Below are positions 35,640-43,653 of a DNA stretch of 64,000 nucleotides, piece by piece (position 1 is the first letter of the stretch; each line of letters begins with the position of its first letter). Below the pieces are notes generated by a model that saw only the letters and a program-made list of their open reading frames with translations, was not told the origin of the DNA and did no database searches. Both the position numbers and the translations under genes were made by a program. The stretch is from JABDIP01 sp965250245. GTDB lineage: Bacteria; Pseudomonadota; Alphaproteobacteria; DSM-16000; Inquilinaceae. The stretch spans positions 1,302,001 to 1,366,000 of the forward strand of contig OZ252296.1 of NCBI GenBank assembly GCA_965250245.1, in the 5' to 3' direction.

Positions 35640-36710
35640 TTGAGCGGCAAGGAGAGGCTGGCGACGCCGGCCAGGAGGCGTGGCAAGCCCAGGCCGTCGG
35701 CGCGGCCGCTCAACCTGGCGCTCCAGGGAGGCGGCGCCCATGGCGCCTTCACCTGGGGGGTGCTGGACCGCCTCCTGCAGGATGAGCGGATCGTCATCGA
35801 GGGCGTCAGCGGCACCAGCGCCGGGGCCATGAATGCCGCAGCACTGGTCCAGGGCTACGAGGAGAACGGCCGCGACGGGGCGCGGGCGGCGCTGGATTCC
35901 TTCTGGCACCGGATCAGCGAGATGTCGCATCTGGCGCCGGTCCAGCGCAGCCCGTTCCAGGCCCTGTTCGGTGGCGGCTGGAACCTGGACCAGTCGCCGG
36001 GCTATTGGTGGCTGGACGCGATGAGCCGGGTGCTCTCGCCCTATCAGTTCAATCCCCTGAACATCAATCCGTTGCGCGATGTGCTCAACGACGTGCTGGA
36101 CCCGGGCCGGATCGCCGCCAGCACCGCGGTGAAGCTGTTCGTCTCGGCGACCAATGTGCGTTCCGGCAAGGTGCGGGTGTTCGAGAACGGCGAGGTGACG
36201 GTGGACGCCCTGCTGGCGTCGGCCTGCCTGCCCTTCCTGTTCCAGGCCGTGGAGGTCGATGGCGAGGCCTATTGGGACGGCGGCTACATGGGCAACCCGT
36301 CGCTGTTCCCGCTGATCTATGGCTGCGACAGTCCGGATATCGCCATCGTCCAGATCAACCCGCTGTACCGCGACGAGGTTCCCAAGACGGCCGCCGCGAT
36401 CGCCAACCGCGTCAACGAGATCAGCTTCAACTCCACCCTGATGCGCGAAATGCGGGCGATCGCCTTTGTCCGCCGGCTGATCGAGGCGGAGGGGCTGGAC
36501 CCGTCGAAATACAAGCGCGTGAACATGCACCTGATCGGCGCCGAGACCGACATGAAGGAACTGGGCGTGTCCAGCAAGCTGAACGCCGACTGGGCCTTCC
36601 TTCAGCATCTCAAGGCGATCGGCGCACGCACGGCGGACGGCTGGCTGGCGCAGCATGTCGATCGGATCGGAGTCGATTCCACCTGCGACATCCCATCGGT
36701 CTTCCTGTAG
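35640..36710 (+). CDS. Patatin-like phospholipase
   Basis: The 356-residue patatin-domain hydrolase has oxyanion segment QGGGAHGAF, nucleophile GTSAG near residue 59-63 and catalytic Asp in the DGGY motif near residue 220. The Ser-Asp dyad is complete. The N-terminus is basic (LATPARRRGKPRPSARP). The start is TTG 35640 with GGGAG upstream; no ATG lies before the domain. Patatins cleave acyl groups from glycero-lipids. It is followed after 37 bases by the alpha/beta-hydrolase gene, so the pair may be an operon for lipid turnover. Confidence 0.9.
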   Translation: MSGKERLATPARRRGKPRPSARPLNLALQGGGAHGAFTWGVLDRLLQDERIVIEGVSGTSAGAMNAAALVQGYEENGRDGARAALDSFWHRISEMSHLAPVQRSPFQALFGGGWNLDQSPGYWWLDAMSRVLSPYQFNPLNINPLRDVLNDVLDPGRIAASTAVKLFVSATNVRSGKVRVFENGEVTVDALLASACLPFLFQAVEVDGEAYWDGGYMGNPSLFPLIYGCDSPDIAIVQINPLYRDEVPKTAAAIANRVNEISFNSTLMREMRAIAFVRRLIEAEGLDPSKYKRVNMHLIGAETDMKELGVSSKLNADWAFLQHLKAIGARTADGWLAQHVDRIGVDSTCDIPSVFL

Positions 36711-36747
36711 GTGGCCGGGCGACAAGCGAGAATAGGAGGGGTCGGCC

Positions 36748-37647
36748 ATGCCGGCACGCGATCGGATCATCCGACCGAACACGCGGCGCAGCCGCTTCGA
36801 GAACCGCCGGCTGCACACGGTGGAGGGCGGCGGCGGCCTGCCGCTGCTGGTCGCGGAGGGCGGTCGGCCGGACGGCCCGCCGATCATCCTGCTGCACGGC
36901 TTCTCGCAATGTCATCTGTGCTGGTACCGGCAGTTCGAGGGCCGGCTGGCCGGCCGATTCCGACTGGTCACGCCGGACCTGCGCGGCCATGGCGGGTCGG
37001 CCAAGCCGGAGGACAAGGCGGCCTATGCCGACGGGCGCCTGTGGGCCGACGACCTGGCGGCGGTCATCGACGCGCGCGGCCTCGTCAGCCCGGTGGTCGT
37101 CGCGTGGTCCTATGCCGGCGCCATGATCGGCGATTACCTCCGGCATCGCGGCACCGCGGACCTGGCCGGCATCAACTTCGTCGGCGCGGTGGCCAGGCTG
37201 GGACCGGAGTCGGTGCCGCTGCTGGGCCCCGACCTGCTGGGCAGCACGCCGGGCCTGCTGTCGCCGGATCCGGGCAAGAACGTCGTGGCGGCGCGCCGCT
37301 TCGTGCATGGCACCACCGCCGCCCCGATGAGTCCCGACGACAACGACATGGCGATGGCCGGCACCATGATGGTGCCGCCCGCGGTGCGGCGCCGCGTGAT
37401 CGGCCGGGCGGAGGACTATGAGGACGTGCTGGCGAAGGTGGACATCCCGGTTCTGGTGACCATCGGCATGTCGGACGTCATGGTCTCGCCGCGCATGGGC
37501 GAGCACATCGCCGCGGTCACGCCGGGCGCGCAGGTCTCGCGCTATCCGGCGACCGGCCATGCCCCGTTTTTGGAGGCCCGCGAGCGGTTCGACCGGGAGC
37601 TCGAGGCCTTCGCCCTGGACTGCCTCTCCGGCTCCGACCGCGGCTGA
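36748..37647 (+). CDS. Alpha/beta-hydrolase-fold protein
   Basis: The 299-residue hydrolase has the oxyanion segment ILLHGFSQCHLCW near residue 48, DLRGHGGSAKP, nucleophile elbow AWSYAG (Ala replacing the usual first Gly of G-x-S-x-G), an acid region DIPVLVTIGMSDVMVS and the terminal catalytic His in YPATGHAPFLEARERF. The triad is therefore present. AGGAGG lies upstream of ATG 36748. Function within the patatin pair is unknown; lipase, esterase or lactonase are options. Confidence 0.88.
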   Translation: MPARDRIIRPNTRRSRFENRRLHTVEGGGGLPLLVAEGGRPDGPPIILLHGFSQCHLCWYRQFEGRLAGRFRLVTPDLRGHGGSAKPEDKAAYADGRLWADDLAAVIDARGLVSPVVVAWSYAGAMIGDYLRHRGTADLAGINFVGAVARLGPESVPLLGPDLLGSTPGLLSPDPGKNVVAARRFVHGTTAAPMSPDDNDMAMAGTMMVPPAVRRRVIGRAEDYEDVLAKVDIPVLVTIGMSDVMVSPRMGEHIAAVTPGAQVSRYPATGHAPFLEARERFDRELEAFALDCLSGSDRG

Positions 37648-37749
37648 TCCCGGCCGGGCCGGCCCATTGTCGCCGGACAATTCCCGGCTTCGACCATCCG
37701 TGCCGCCATGCCATTCTGGGCGCCCAACCGAGATTCTGGCGGGTTTCCG

Positions 37750-38196
37750 ATGGCGGCCGATCCTGCACATGACTTCGAAGCCGCCCGGCCGGGATTTGTC
37801 ATCTCCTGCGATCCGGGCCGGCTCGACCTCGATTATCTGTATGCGTTCCTGTCGACCGCCTATTGGCACAAGGCGCTGACGCCGGAGCGGCTGAGGCGGT
37901 CGATCGACCATTCGATCGCCTTTGGACTGTACGAGACGGAGGAGGGTGGCCGGCAGATCGGCTTCGCGCGGGTCACCGGCGATCGCACGACCTTCGCCTA
38001 TCTGGCGGATGTGTTCGTGGAGGTGCGGTTTCGCGGCAGCGGGCTGGGCGGCTGGCTGATGCAGACCGTGCATGCCCACCCGGAGCTTCAGGGGCTGAAG
38101 CGCTGGCTGCTCAAGACCCGTGACGCCCAGACGTTCTATGAGTCCCTCGGCTACGCCGAGGTCGCGGACAGCGGGTACATGGATCGCGCACCCTGA
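37750..38196 (+). CDS. GNAT-family N-acetyltransferase
   Basis: The 148-residue GNAT protein has the acetyl-CoA-binding V-[RG]-G-S/x-G pattern VRFRGSGLGGWLM, and a closing FYESLGYAE. The segment GFARVTGDRTTFAYLADVFV precedes it. ATG 37750 follows GGCGGG; an in-frame ATG at 37708 would add 14 residues without a ribosome site. The substrate is unknown. It follows the hydrolase by about 100 bases. Confidence 0.85.
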   Translation: MAADPAHDFEAARPGFVISCDPGRLDLDYLYAFLSTAYWHKALTPERLRRSIDHSIAFGLYETEEGGRQIGFARVTGDRTTFAYLADVFVEVRFRGSGLGGWLMQTVHAHPELQGLKRWLLKTRDAQTFYESLGYAEVADSGYMDRAP

Positions 38197-38328
38197 ACGT
38201 ATCCGATTGGCGGGCGCGGTGGCCAAGCGGCTTGCCCCGATCGCCGATGGTCGCGCACTCTTGGCCCCTCCGGCTCCGGATGCCGGTACGGGGCGCGTTA
38301 GCAACACAGGATGAAGGAGAGGGCGGCC

Positions 38329-39765
38329 ATGTCGCTGCATGCCAACTATGTCAACGGCGAGTGGGTGGAGGCCCCGGACGCGGCGCCGAACATCAACCCG
38401 TCCGACCTGTCCGACACGGTCGGCGAATACGCCCGCGCGGATGTCGCGCAGGCCGCCGCGGCGGTCGCGGCCGCACGGGCCGCGCTGCCGGCCTGGTCGA
38501 CCTCCGGCATCCAGGAGCGGGCCGACATCCTCGACCGTGCCGGTGCGGCGATCCTGGCGCGCAAGGAGGAGTTGGGCCGGTTGCTGGCCCGCGAGGAGGG
38601 CAAGACGTTGCCGGAAGGCATCGGCGAGGCGGCCCGGGCCGGCCAGATCTTCCGCTTCTTCGGCGGCGAGGCATTACGGATCGCGGGCGACAAGCTGGCC
38701 TCGGTCCGCCCGGGGCTGGATGTGGAGATTACCCGCGAGCCGGTCGGGGTTGTGCTGGCGATCACGCCGTGGAACTTCCCGATCGCCATCCCGGCCTGGA
38801 AGATCGCGCCGGCGCTGGCCTTCGGCAATTGCGTGATCCTGAAGCCGGCCGACCTCACCCCTGGCTGCGCCTGGGCGCTGGCCGACATCCTGGCCGAGGC
38901 CGGCGTGCCGCCGGGCGTGTTCAACCTGGTCATGGGCCGTGGCTCGGTCGTCGGCGATGCGTTGCTCTCCGATCCCGGGGTCGACGCCGTCAGCTTCACC
39001 GGGTCGGTGGCGACCGGCCGGGGCATCGCCCTGAAGGCGGTGGAGAGCGGCAAGCGGGTCCAGCTCGAGATGGGCGGCAAGAATCCGCTCGTGGTGCTGG
39101 ACGACGCCGATCTGGATATCGCGGTGTCCTGCGCCGTCAACGGCGCCTTCTTCTCCACCGGCCAGCGCTGCACCGCATCGTCACGGCTGGTGGTGACCGA
39201 GGGCATCCATGACCGCTTCGTCGCCGCCATGCGCGAGGCGATGGCGGGCCTCACCGTCGACCACGCCTTGAAGGAGGGCACACAGATCGGCCCGGTGGTC
39301 GATCAGGGCCAGCTCGATCAGGACATTGCCTATCTGCAGGTGGCGCGGGAGGAGGGAGCCGAGGTCTTCGGCGGCGAACGGCTCAGCCGCGACACCGAGG
39401 GGTTCTACCTGGCGCCGGCGCTGTTCACCGAAACCCGCAACGACATGCGCATCAACCGCGAGGAGATCTTCGGCCCGACCGCCTCGGTGATCCGGGTCAA
39501 GGACTACGACGAGGCGCTGGCGGTGGCCAACGACACGGTCTACGGGCTGTCCGCCGGCATCTGCACCGGCGCGCTGAAATACGCCAGCCACTTCAAGCGG
39601 CACAGCGAGGCGGGAATGGTGATGGTCAATCTGCCGACCGCCGGGGTCGACTATCACGTGCCGTTCGGCGGTCGCAAAGGGTCAAGCTACGGTCCGCGGG
39701 AGCAGGGACGCTATGCGCGGGAATTCTATACCCAGGTGAAGACGGCCTACACCCTGCCGGGTTAG
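38329..39765 (+). CDS. Aldehyde dehydrogenase, alpha-ketoglutarate-semialdehyde / succinate-semialdehyde type
   Basis: The 478-residue ALDH has active-site cysteine in FFSTGQRCTASSR, the glutamate in LEMGGKNPLVVLDDADLD, and cofactor loop AITPWNFPIAIPAWK. The overall pattern, including PFGGRKGSSYGPREQG near the C-terminus, is that of alpha-ketoglutarate-semialdehyde dehydrogenase from hydroxyproline, glucarate or arabinose catabolism. ATG 38329 has GGAGAGGG upstream. If the enolase-type island acts on hydroxyproline derivatives, this is the expected terminal enzyme, although the genes are 10 kb apart. This link is inference. Confidence 0.87.
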   Translation: MSLHANYVNGEWVEAPDAAPNINPSDLSDTVGEYARADVAQAAAAVAAARAALPAWSTSGIQERADILDRAGAAILARKEELGRLLAREEGKTLPEGIGEAARAGQIFRFFGGEALRIAGDKLASVRPGLDVEITREPVGVVLAITPWNFPIAIPAWKIAPALAFGNCVILKPADLTPGCAWALADILAEAGVPPGVFNLVMGRGSVVGDALLSDPGVDAVSFTGSVATGRGIALKAVESGKRVQLEMGGKNPLVVLDDADLDIAVSCAVNGAFFSTGQRCTASSRLVVTEGIHDRFVAAMREAMAGLTVDHALKEGTQIGPVVDQGQLDQDIAYLQVAREEGAEVFGGERLSRDTEGFYLAPALFTETRNDMRINREEIFGPTASVIRVKDYDEALAVANDTVYGLSAGICTGALKYASHFKRHSEAGMVMVNLPTAGVDYHVPFGGRKGSSYGPREQGRYAREFYTQVKTAYTLPG

Positions 39766-39777
39766 GCCGGTCGGGGG

Positions 39778-40485
39778 CTAGATGCCTTCGGCCAGCAGGC
39801 GGGCGGCGGCGGCGGTGCGGTTGCGCACGCCGAGCTTGCGGAAGACGGCGCTGGCATAGACCTTGATGGTGATCTCCTGCAGGCCGAGCCGGCAGGCGAT
39901 CTCCTTGTTCGGGCAGCCCTGCGCGATCAACTCGGCCACTTCCTTCTCGCGCGCCGACAGGGATGCGAGCACCGCGCCGGGCGTCTCCGGCGCGCAGGAC
40001 TGGATCAGTAGTTCCGCCGGCGCGAAGCGCTGGCCGGAGAGAATGAGCTGGATGGCGCCGGCGATGGCGTCGCCGGACATGCTGCCCGGGATCACGCCGG
40101 CCGCGCCGTTGCGCAGCAACTCGACGGCCTTCTTCTCCTCGCCGCCATTGCAGACGACGACGACCGGTATGCCGCCGGCAAGCTCGCAGAGCTTGCGCAG
40201 TTCCGTGACGCCTTCAAGCCCGGGCAGGGAGGCGTCCAGCATCACCAGATCGACATAGGGGAGGTCGCCGAGCAGGTTCAAAACGGTTTGAAAATCGGGC
40301 GCGACTGCGCGGCTGATCACCCGGGCGAAACGGTCCGCGACGTCCTGAACCGGCAGGTCGAACCGTCCCGCAACCAGGACGCGTAGAGACCTGGGCGGGG
40401 AAACAGTGAATCGGCTCTCCGCAAACCGGGCCGCGGTGTCCTGGGCGGGCATTGGCGGTCTATAGACCAGGGCTGCCGTTTGCAT
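39778..40485 (-). CDS. LuxR/NarL-family response regulator with atypical receiver domain
   Basis: The 235-residue regulator has an N-terminal receiver-like domain (about 34-150) and a C-terminal LuxR HTH (about 172-230: LSAREKEVAELIAQGCPNKEIACRLG). The putative acceptor Asp (VMLDASLPGLEG) is present, but the acidic pair normally after strand 1 is replaced by VAGRF and the conserved Thr and Lys appear lost (VVVVCNGGEE, GVIPGS), so the phosphorelay pocket is degenerate. Control may be phosphorylation-independent. AGAGGG precedes ATG 40485. No sensor kinase is adjacent. It converges on the ALDH gene with 12 bases between stops. Confidence 0.9.
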   Translation of the reverse strand: MQTAALVYRPPMPAQDTAARFAESRFTVSPPRSLRVLVAGRFDLPVQDVADRFARVISRAVAPDFQTVLNLLGDLPYVDLVMLDASLPGLEGVTELRKLCELAGGIPVVVVCNGGEEKKAVELLRNGAAGVIPGSMSGDAIAGAIQLILSGQRFAPAELLIQSCAPETPGAVLASLSAREKEVAELIAQGCPNKEIACRLGLQEITIKVYASAVFRKLGVRNRTAAAARLLAEGI

Positions 40486-40897
40486 CGATTCCCTCTACGT
40501 TTGTCGTCGTGTTGAACCCCATGGCCGCCGGTTCGTGCATGGGTATCCATGTTTTGAACTCCTCTAACAAGCAAAGTTCGGGCCAGTTTGGAAATATCCC
40601 GGATTTCTCTAATCAATCATTGGCTAATGCACGGAATTGTTGTGAATTTTCCCTCAGAGCCAAATTGGACGCTGTCCGGCCGGCTTTTTCGCGTCAGCGA
40701 ATTCGCAATCATCAGACTTTAAAATGGGTCTCAAAATGAGAATCGGCGCGATAGCGCATACGAAAGCCGGTTTGTCCCGGTCGACCGGTCCCGGGTATCG
40801 CCGTTGACAGTGCCCGCCGGCCTCAGTATGGTCCGCGCGTTTTTCGAATTGCCGTCTGGCTCCGCCATGTGCGGGGCCGTTTTTGTGGATCGCCGTC
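40486..40897. other. Intergenic region between the LuxR regulator and rpmJ
   Basis: 412 bases, AT-richer in its left half (promoter of the LuxR gene), with no supported gene. It contains a 12-bp perfect palindrome CCGGTCGACCGG at 40777-40788 and the rpmJ promoter at 40804-40832. Nothing else recognisable is seen. Confidence 0.5.
40804..40832 (+). promoter_or_regulatory. Sigma70-type promoter of rpmJ
   Basis: A perfect -35 TTGACA (40804-40809) and a -10 TATGGT (40827-40832) are separated by 17 bases. Transcription should start near 40839, leaving a leader of about 60 bases before the bL36 ATG. It is the best promoter match seen in the window. Confidence 0.8.
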
Positions 40898-41023
40898 ATG
40901 AAAGTCGTCTCGTCGCTCAAGACCCTGAAGAAGCGCCATCGCGCCTGCCGCGTGATCCGGCGCAAGGGCCGCGTCTACGTGATCAACAAGGAAAACCCGC
41001 GCTTCAAGGCGCGGCAGGGATAA
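40898..41023 (+). CDS. rpmJ: 50S ribosomal protein bL36 (zinc-less type)
   Basis: This 41-residue gene is too short for ordinary ORF screening but reads cleanly: it begins MKVVSSLKTLKKRHRACRVI and ends NKENPRFKARQG. The family start, Arg/Lys richness and C-terminal KARQG are diagnostic. Only one cysteine is present, so it is the C-minus form without the CxxC zinc ribbon, usual in alphaproteobacteria. It stands alone, away from the ribosomal operons, behind its own strong promoter and before a hairpin terminator. Confidence 0.95.
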   Translation: MKVVSSLKTLKKRHRACRVIRRKGRVYVINKENPRFKARQG

Positions 41024-41081
41024 CGCTGCCCGCGTCGCGGCCCCGGGCCGCGGCGGATCAGCGCTGATCACCGGTCTCCAG

Positions 41082-41108
41082 GGCCGCGCCGACCGGGCGC
41101 GGCCTTCT
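41082..41108 (+). terminator. Intrinsic terminator-like hairpin after rpmJ
   Basis: GGCCGCGCC (41082-41090) pairs with GGCGCGGCC (41096-41104) across a 5-base loop, followed by TTCT. It is strong in stem but short in T-run. It separates rpmJ from the ArsR gene. Confidence 0.6.
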
Positions 41109-41166
41109 GCATTTCCACTTGCCGCAATGCCGATGCCGGACGTGCCGTTGCGTTCTTCGCCAATAT

Positions 41167-41186
41167 ATGTCACCATATAGTGACAT
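41167..41186. promoter_or_regulatory. Palindromic operator overlapping the ArsR gene start
   Basis: ATGTCAC-CATATA-GTGACAT is a perfect 7-bp inverted repeat. Both candidate ATG codons of the ArsR gene (41167 and 41185) lie in it, so repressor binding would block the start region directly. ArsR-family repressors typically use such autoregulatory palindromes. Binding is inferred. Confidence 0.65.
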
Positions 41187-41559
41187 GTCGGGAGACACGT
41201 CTGAGCTTGTCTGGAAGGCCCTGGCGGATCGCACGCGGCGGACCATTCTCGACATCCTCGCCGAGCGTCCGCACACCACGGGCGAGCTGGTGGCGCGCGT
41301 CGACGGCCTGTGCCGGACGGCGGTGATGAAGCATCTCGACGTGCTGGAGCGGGCGCATCTGGTGCTCGCGCGGCGGGAGGGCCGGACCCGGTGGAACCAC
41401 ATCAACCCGTTGCCGATCCAGGAGGTCTGCGACCGCTGGGTTGGCCGTCACATTCGCCAGATGGCGTCCGCCGCGGTGCGCCTGAAGGCGGTCGCCGAGA
41501 GCGATGCGCCCGAAGCCGGCCCGCCGGCGTCCCGCAAACCAGATCCTGAGGGAGGATAA
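41185..41559 (+). CDS. ArsR-family transcriptional regulator
   Basis: The 124-residue winged-helix protein has the ArsR core WKALADRTRRTILDILAERP, TTGELVARVDGLCRTAVMKH and LVLARREGRTRWNHIN. It lacks the CxC metal-binding pair of metal-sensing ArsR, fitting the SRPBCC-linked subgroup. ATG 41185 lies at the edge of a palindrome; a longer frame from 41167 is possible. It is followed after 6 bases by the SRPBCC gene, a widespread pair. It probably represses its own operon. Confidence 0.9.
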   Translation: MSGDTSELVWKALADRTRRTILDILAERPHTTGELVARVDGLCRTAVMKHLDVLERAHLVLARREGRTRWNHINPLPIQEVCDRWVGRHIRQMASAAVRLKAVAESDAPEAGPPASRKPDPEGG

Positions 41560-41565
41560 GGACCC

Positions 41566-42030
41566 ATGACCGGTGCAAAGATCCTGGAAACCCGCGCGGC
41601 CCTTTATGAGATGGAGATCGTCATATCAGCACCCCGCGCGCGGGTCTGGCAGGCCCTGACCGATGAGATCAACGAGTGGTGGCTGCCGGATTTCCACATG
41701 GCCGGCGAAGGTTCGGTGGTGAGCTTCAAGGCCGAGGCGGGCGGGCAACTGCTCGAGCGGCACGAGAACGGCAAGAGCCTGCTGTGGTGCACGGTGATCT
41801 TCTGCGAACCCGGCGTGGCGGTCCAGATGACCGGGCATATCGCGCCGGAATGGGGCGGGCCGACCGCCTCCATGCTCAAATTCCACCTGGAGGATCGCGA
41901 CGGCGGCACGGTGCTGAAGATCACCGACGCGCTGTTCGGCTATGTCAGCGACGAGTCGGTGGAGAGCCTGCAGGGCGGCTGGCGCTGGCTGATGACAGAT
42001 GGCCTGAAGGCCTATGTCGAGGCCGGCTGA
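41566..42030 (+). CDS. SRPBCC (AHSA1/START-like) domain protein
   Basis: The 154-residue helix-grip protein begins with MEIVISAPRARVWQALTD and has a hydrophobic ligand-cavity pattern typical of AHSA1-type SRPBCC proteins, with an Asp-rich DRDGGTVLKITDALFGYVS and GWRWLMTDGLKAYVEAG end. GAGGGAGG precedes ATG 41566. Pairs of ArsR with SRPBCC proteins are common in bacteria, and the SRPBCC partner may be an enzyme or ligand carrier. The ligand is unknown. Confidence 0.88.
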   Translation: MTGAKILETRAALYEMEIVISAPRARVWQALTDEINEWWLPDFHMAGEGSVVSFKAEAGGQLLERHENGKSLLWCTVIFCEPGVAVQMTGHIAPEWGGPTASMLKFHLEDRDGGTVLKITDALFGYVSDESVESLQGGWRWLMTDGLKAYVEAG

Positions 42031-42115
42031 GCAGGCATTGCCATCCGGCGGTCTGGCTGTCCGGACGAGGAGAATTCCGGCTTAGCCCTCGACATCCCGG
42101 GTCCGTTTGATAAAT

Positions 42116-42126
42116 TGGTATTACCA
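42116..42126. promoter_or_regulatory. FadR/GntR-type operator upstream of glcD
   Basis: TGGTA-T-TACCA (42116-42126) is a perfect palindrome matching the TGGTnnnACCA core of FCD-type GntR regulators (GlcC, LldR, PdhR). It sits about 37 bases before the glcD ATG. The same sequence TGGTATTACCACTT recurs at 62226-62239 in front of the GntR gene. Control of the glc operon by that regulator is inferred. Confidence 0.65.
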
Positions 42127-42162
42127 CTTTGCGGACGAACCGGCCGAAGCGGGGTCCAGCCG

Positions 42163-43650
42163 ATGAAGATGCCCGATCTCGATCAATCCGTGATTGCCCG
42201 GCGCCGGGAGATTGTCGACGCTTTGCGCACAATCGTCCCGGGCGAGGGCGTGATTGTCGAAGAGGATGAGCTCCGCGCCTTCGAGTCGGACGGGCTGACC
42301 GCCTACCGCGCCCTGCCGCTGATCGTCGTGCTGCCGAGCGATACCGAGCAGGTCTCCCGTGTCCTGCGCTATTGCCATGACAACCGCATCAAGGTGGTGC
42401 CGCGCGGCGCCGGCACCTCACTGTCCGGCGGCGCCCTGCCGCTGGAGGACGGCATCCTGCTGGGGTTGGGCAAGTTCAACCGCATTCTGGAGATCGACTA
42501 CGAGAACCGCGCCGTGCGGACCCAGCCGGGCGTCACCAATCTGGGCGTCACCCAGGCGGTGGAGCATGAAGGCTTCTATTATGCGCCCGACCCGTCCAGC
42601 CAGATCGCCTGCTCGATCGGCGGCAATGTCGCGGAGAATTCCGGGGGCGTGCACTGCCTGAAATACGGTCTGACCACCAACAACCTGCTGGGCCTTGAGG
42701 TCGTGTTGGTCAATGGCGAGGTGATCCGCCTGGGCGGCAAGCACCTGGATGCCGAGGCCTACGACCTGCTCGGTCTGATGACCGGGTCGGAGGGCTTGCT
42801 CGGCGTCGTCACCGAAGTCACGGTGCGCATCCTGAAGAAGCCGGAGACCCAGCGCGCGCTGCTGATCGGCTTTGACTCATCGGAAGCGGGCGGCGACTGC
42901 GTGGCCGGCATCATCGGCGCCGGCATCATCCCCGGCGGCCTGGAGATGATGGACAAGCCCGCGATCCACGCGGCGGAGGATTTTGTCCAGGCTGGCTATC
43001 CGCTGGATGTCGAGGCGCTGCTGATCGTCGAGCTCGATGGCCCGGCCGAGGAGGTCGACCTGCTGATCGACCGGGTCGAGGCGATCGCGAAGGAGAACGG
43101 CGCCGTCTCGATCCGCCGCAGCGAGAGCGAGGAGGAGCGGCTCAGCTTCTGGGCCGGCCGCAAGGCGGCCTTCCCGGCGGTCGGGCGGATCAGCCCGGAC
43201 TATTACTGCATGGACGGCACCATCCCGCGCCGGCGCCTGCCCGAGGTGCTGAAGCGGATGACCGAGATGTCGCAGCATTACGGGCTCAGGGTCGCCAATG
43301 TCTTCCATGCCGGCGACGGCAATTTGCATCCGCTGATCCTTTACGACGCCAACAATCCGGGTGAGCTGGAGAAGGCCGAGGCGTTCGGCGCCGAGATCCT
43401 CAAGCTCTGCGTCGAGGTCGGCGGCGTTCTGACCGGCGAGCACGGCGTCGGGGTCGAGAAGCGCGACCTCATGGAGGTCCAGTTCGATGAGGCCGACCTG
43501 AACCAGCAGCAGCGGCTGAAATGCGCCTTCGACCCGGAGAGCCTTCTCAATCCGGGCAAGGTATTTCCGCAACTGCACCGCTGCGCCGAGATGGGGCGCA
43601 TGCACATCCACCGGGGGCAGATCCCGTTCCCCGACATTCCCCGGTTCTAG
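42163..43650 (+). CDS. glcD: Glycolate oxidase FAD-linked subunit GlcD
   Basis: The 495-residue FAD-binding oxidoreductase has the PCMH-type FAD segment VPRGAGTSLSGGALP and DPSSQIACSIGGNVAENSGG, followed by GTLS-type RVEGLL elements and the C-terminal HAGDGNLHPLI and EHGVGVEKRDLM. It is the large subunit that oxidises glycolate to glyoxylate with GlcE and GlcF at the membrane. ATG 42163 is chosen because the residues upstream are GC-rich read-through. It is the first gene of the operon, four bases before glcE, with a GntR-type operator upstream. D-lactate is an alternative substrate. Confidence 0.93.
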   Translation: MKMPDLDQSVIARRREIVDALRTIVPGEGVIVEEDELRAFESDGLTAYRALPLIVVLPSDTEQVSRVLRYCHDNRIKVVPRGAGTSLSGGALPLEDGILLGLGKFNRILEIDYENRAVRTQPGVTNLGVTQAVEHEGFYYAPDPSSQIACSIGGNVAENSGGVHCLKYGLTTNNLLGLEVVLVNGEVIRLGGKHLDAEAYDLLGLMTGSEGLLGVVTEVTVRILKKPETQRALLIGFDSSEAGGDCVAGIIGAGIIPGGLEMMDKPAIHAAEDFVQAGYPLDVEALLIVELDGPAEEVDLLIDRVEAIAKENGAVSIRRSESEEERLSFWAGRKAAFPAVGRISPDYYCMDGTIPRRRLPEVLKRMTEMSQHYGLRVANVFHAGDGNLHPLILYDANNPGELEKAEAFGAEILKLCVEVGGVLTGEHGVGVEKRDLMEVQFDEADLNQQQRLKCAFDPESLLNPGKVFPQLHRCAEMGRMHIHRGQIPFPDIPRF

Positions 43651-43653
43651 CCC

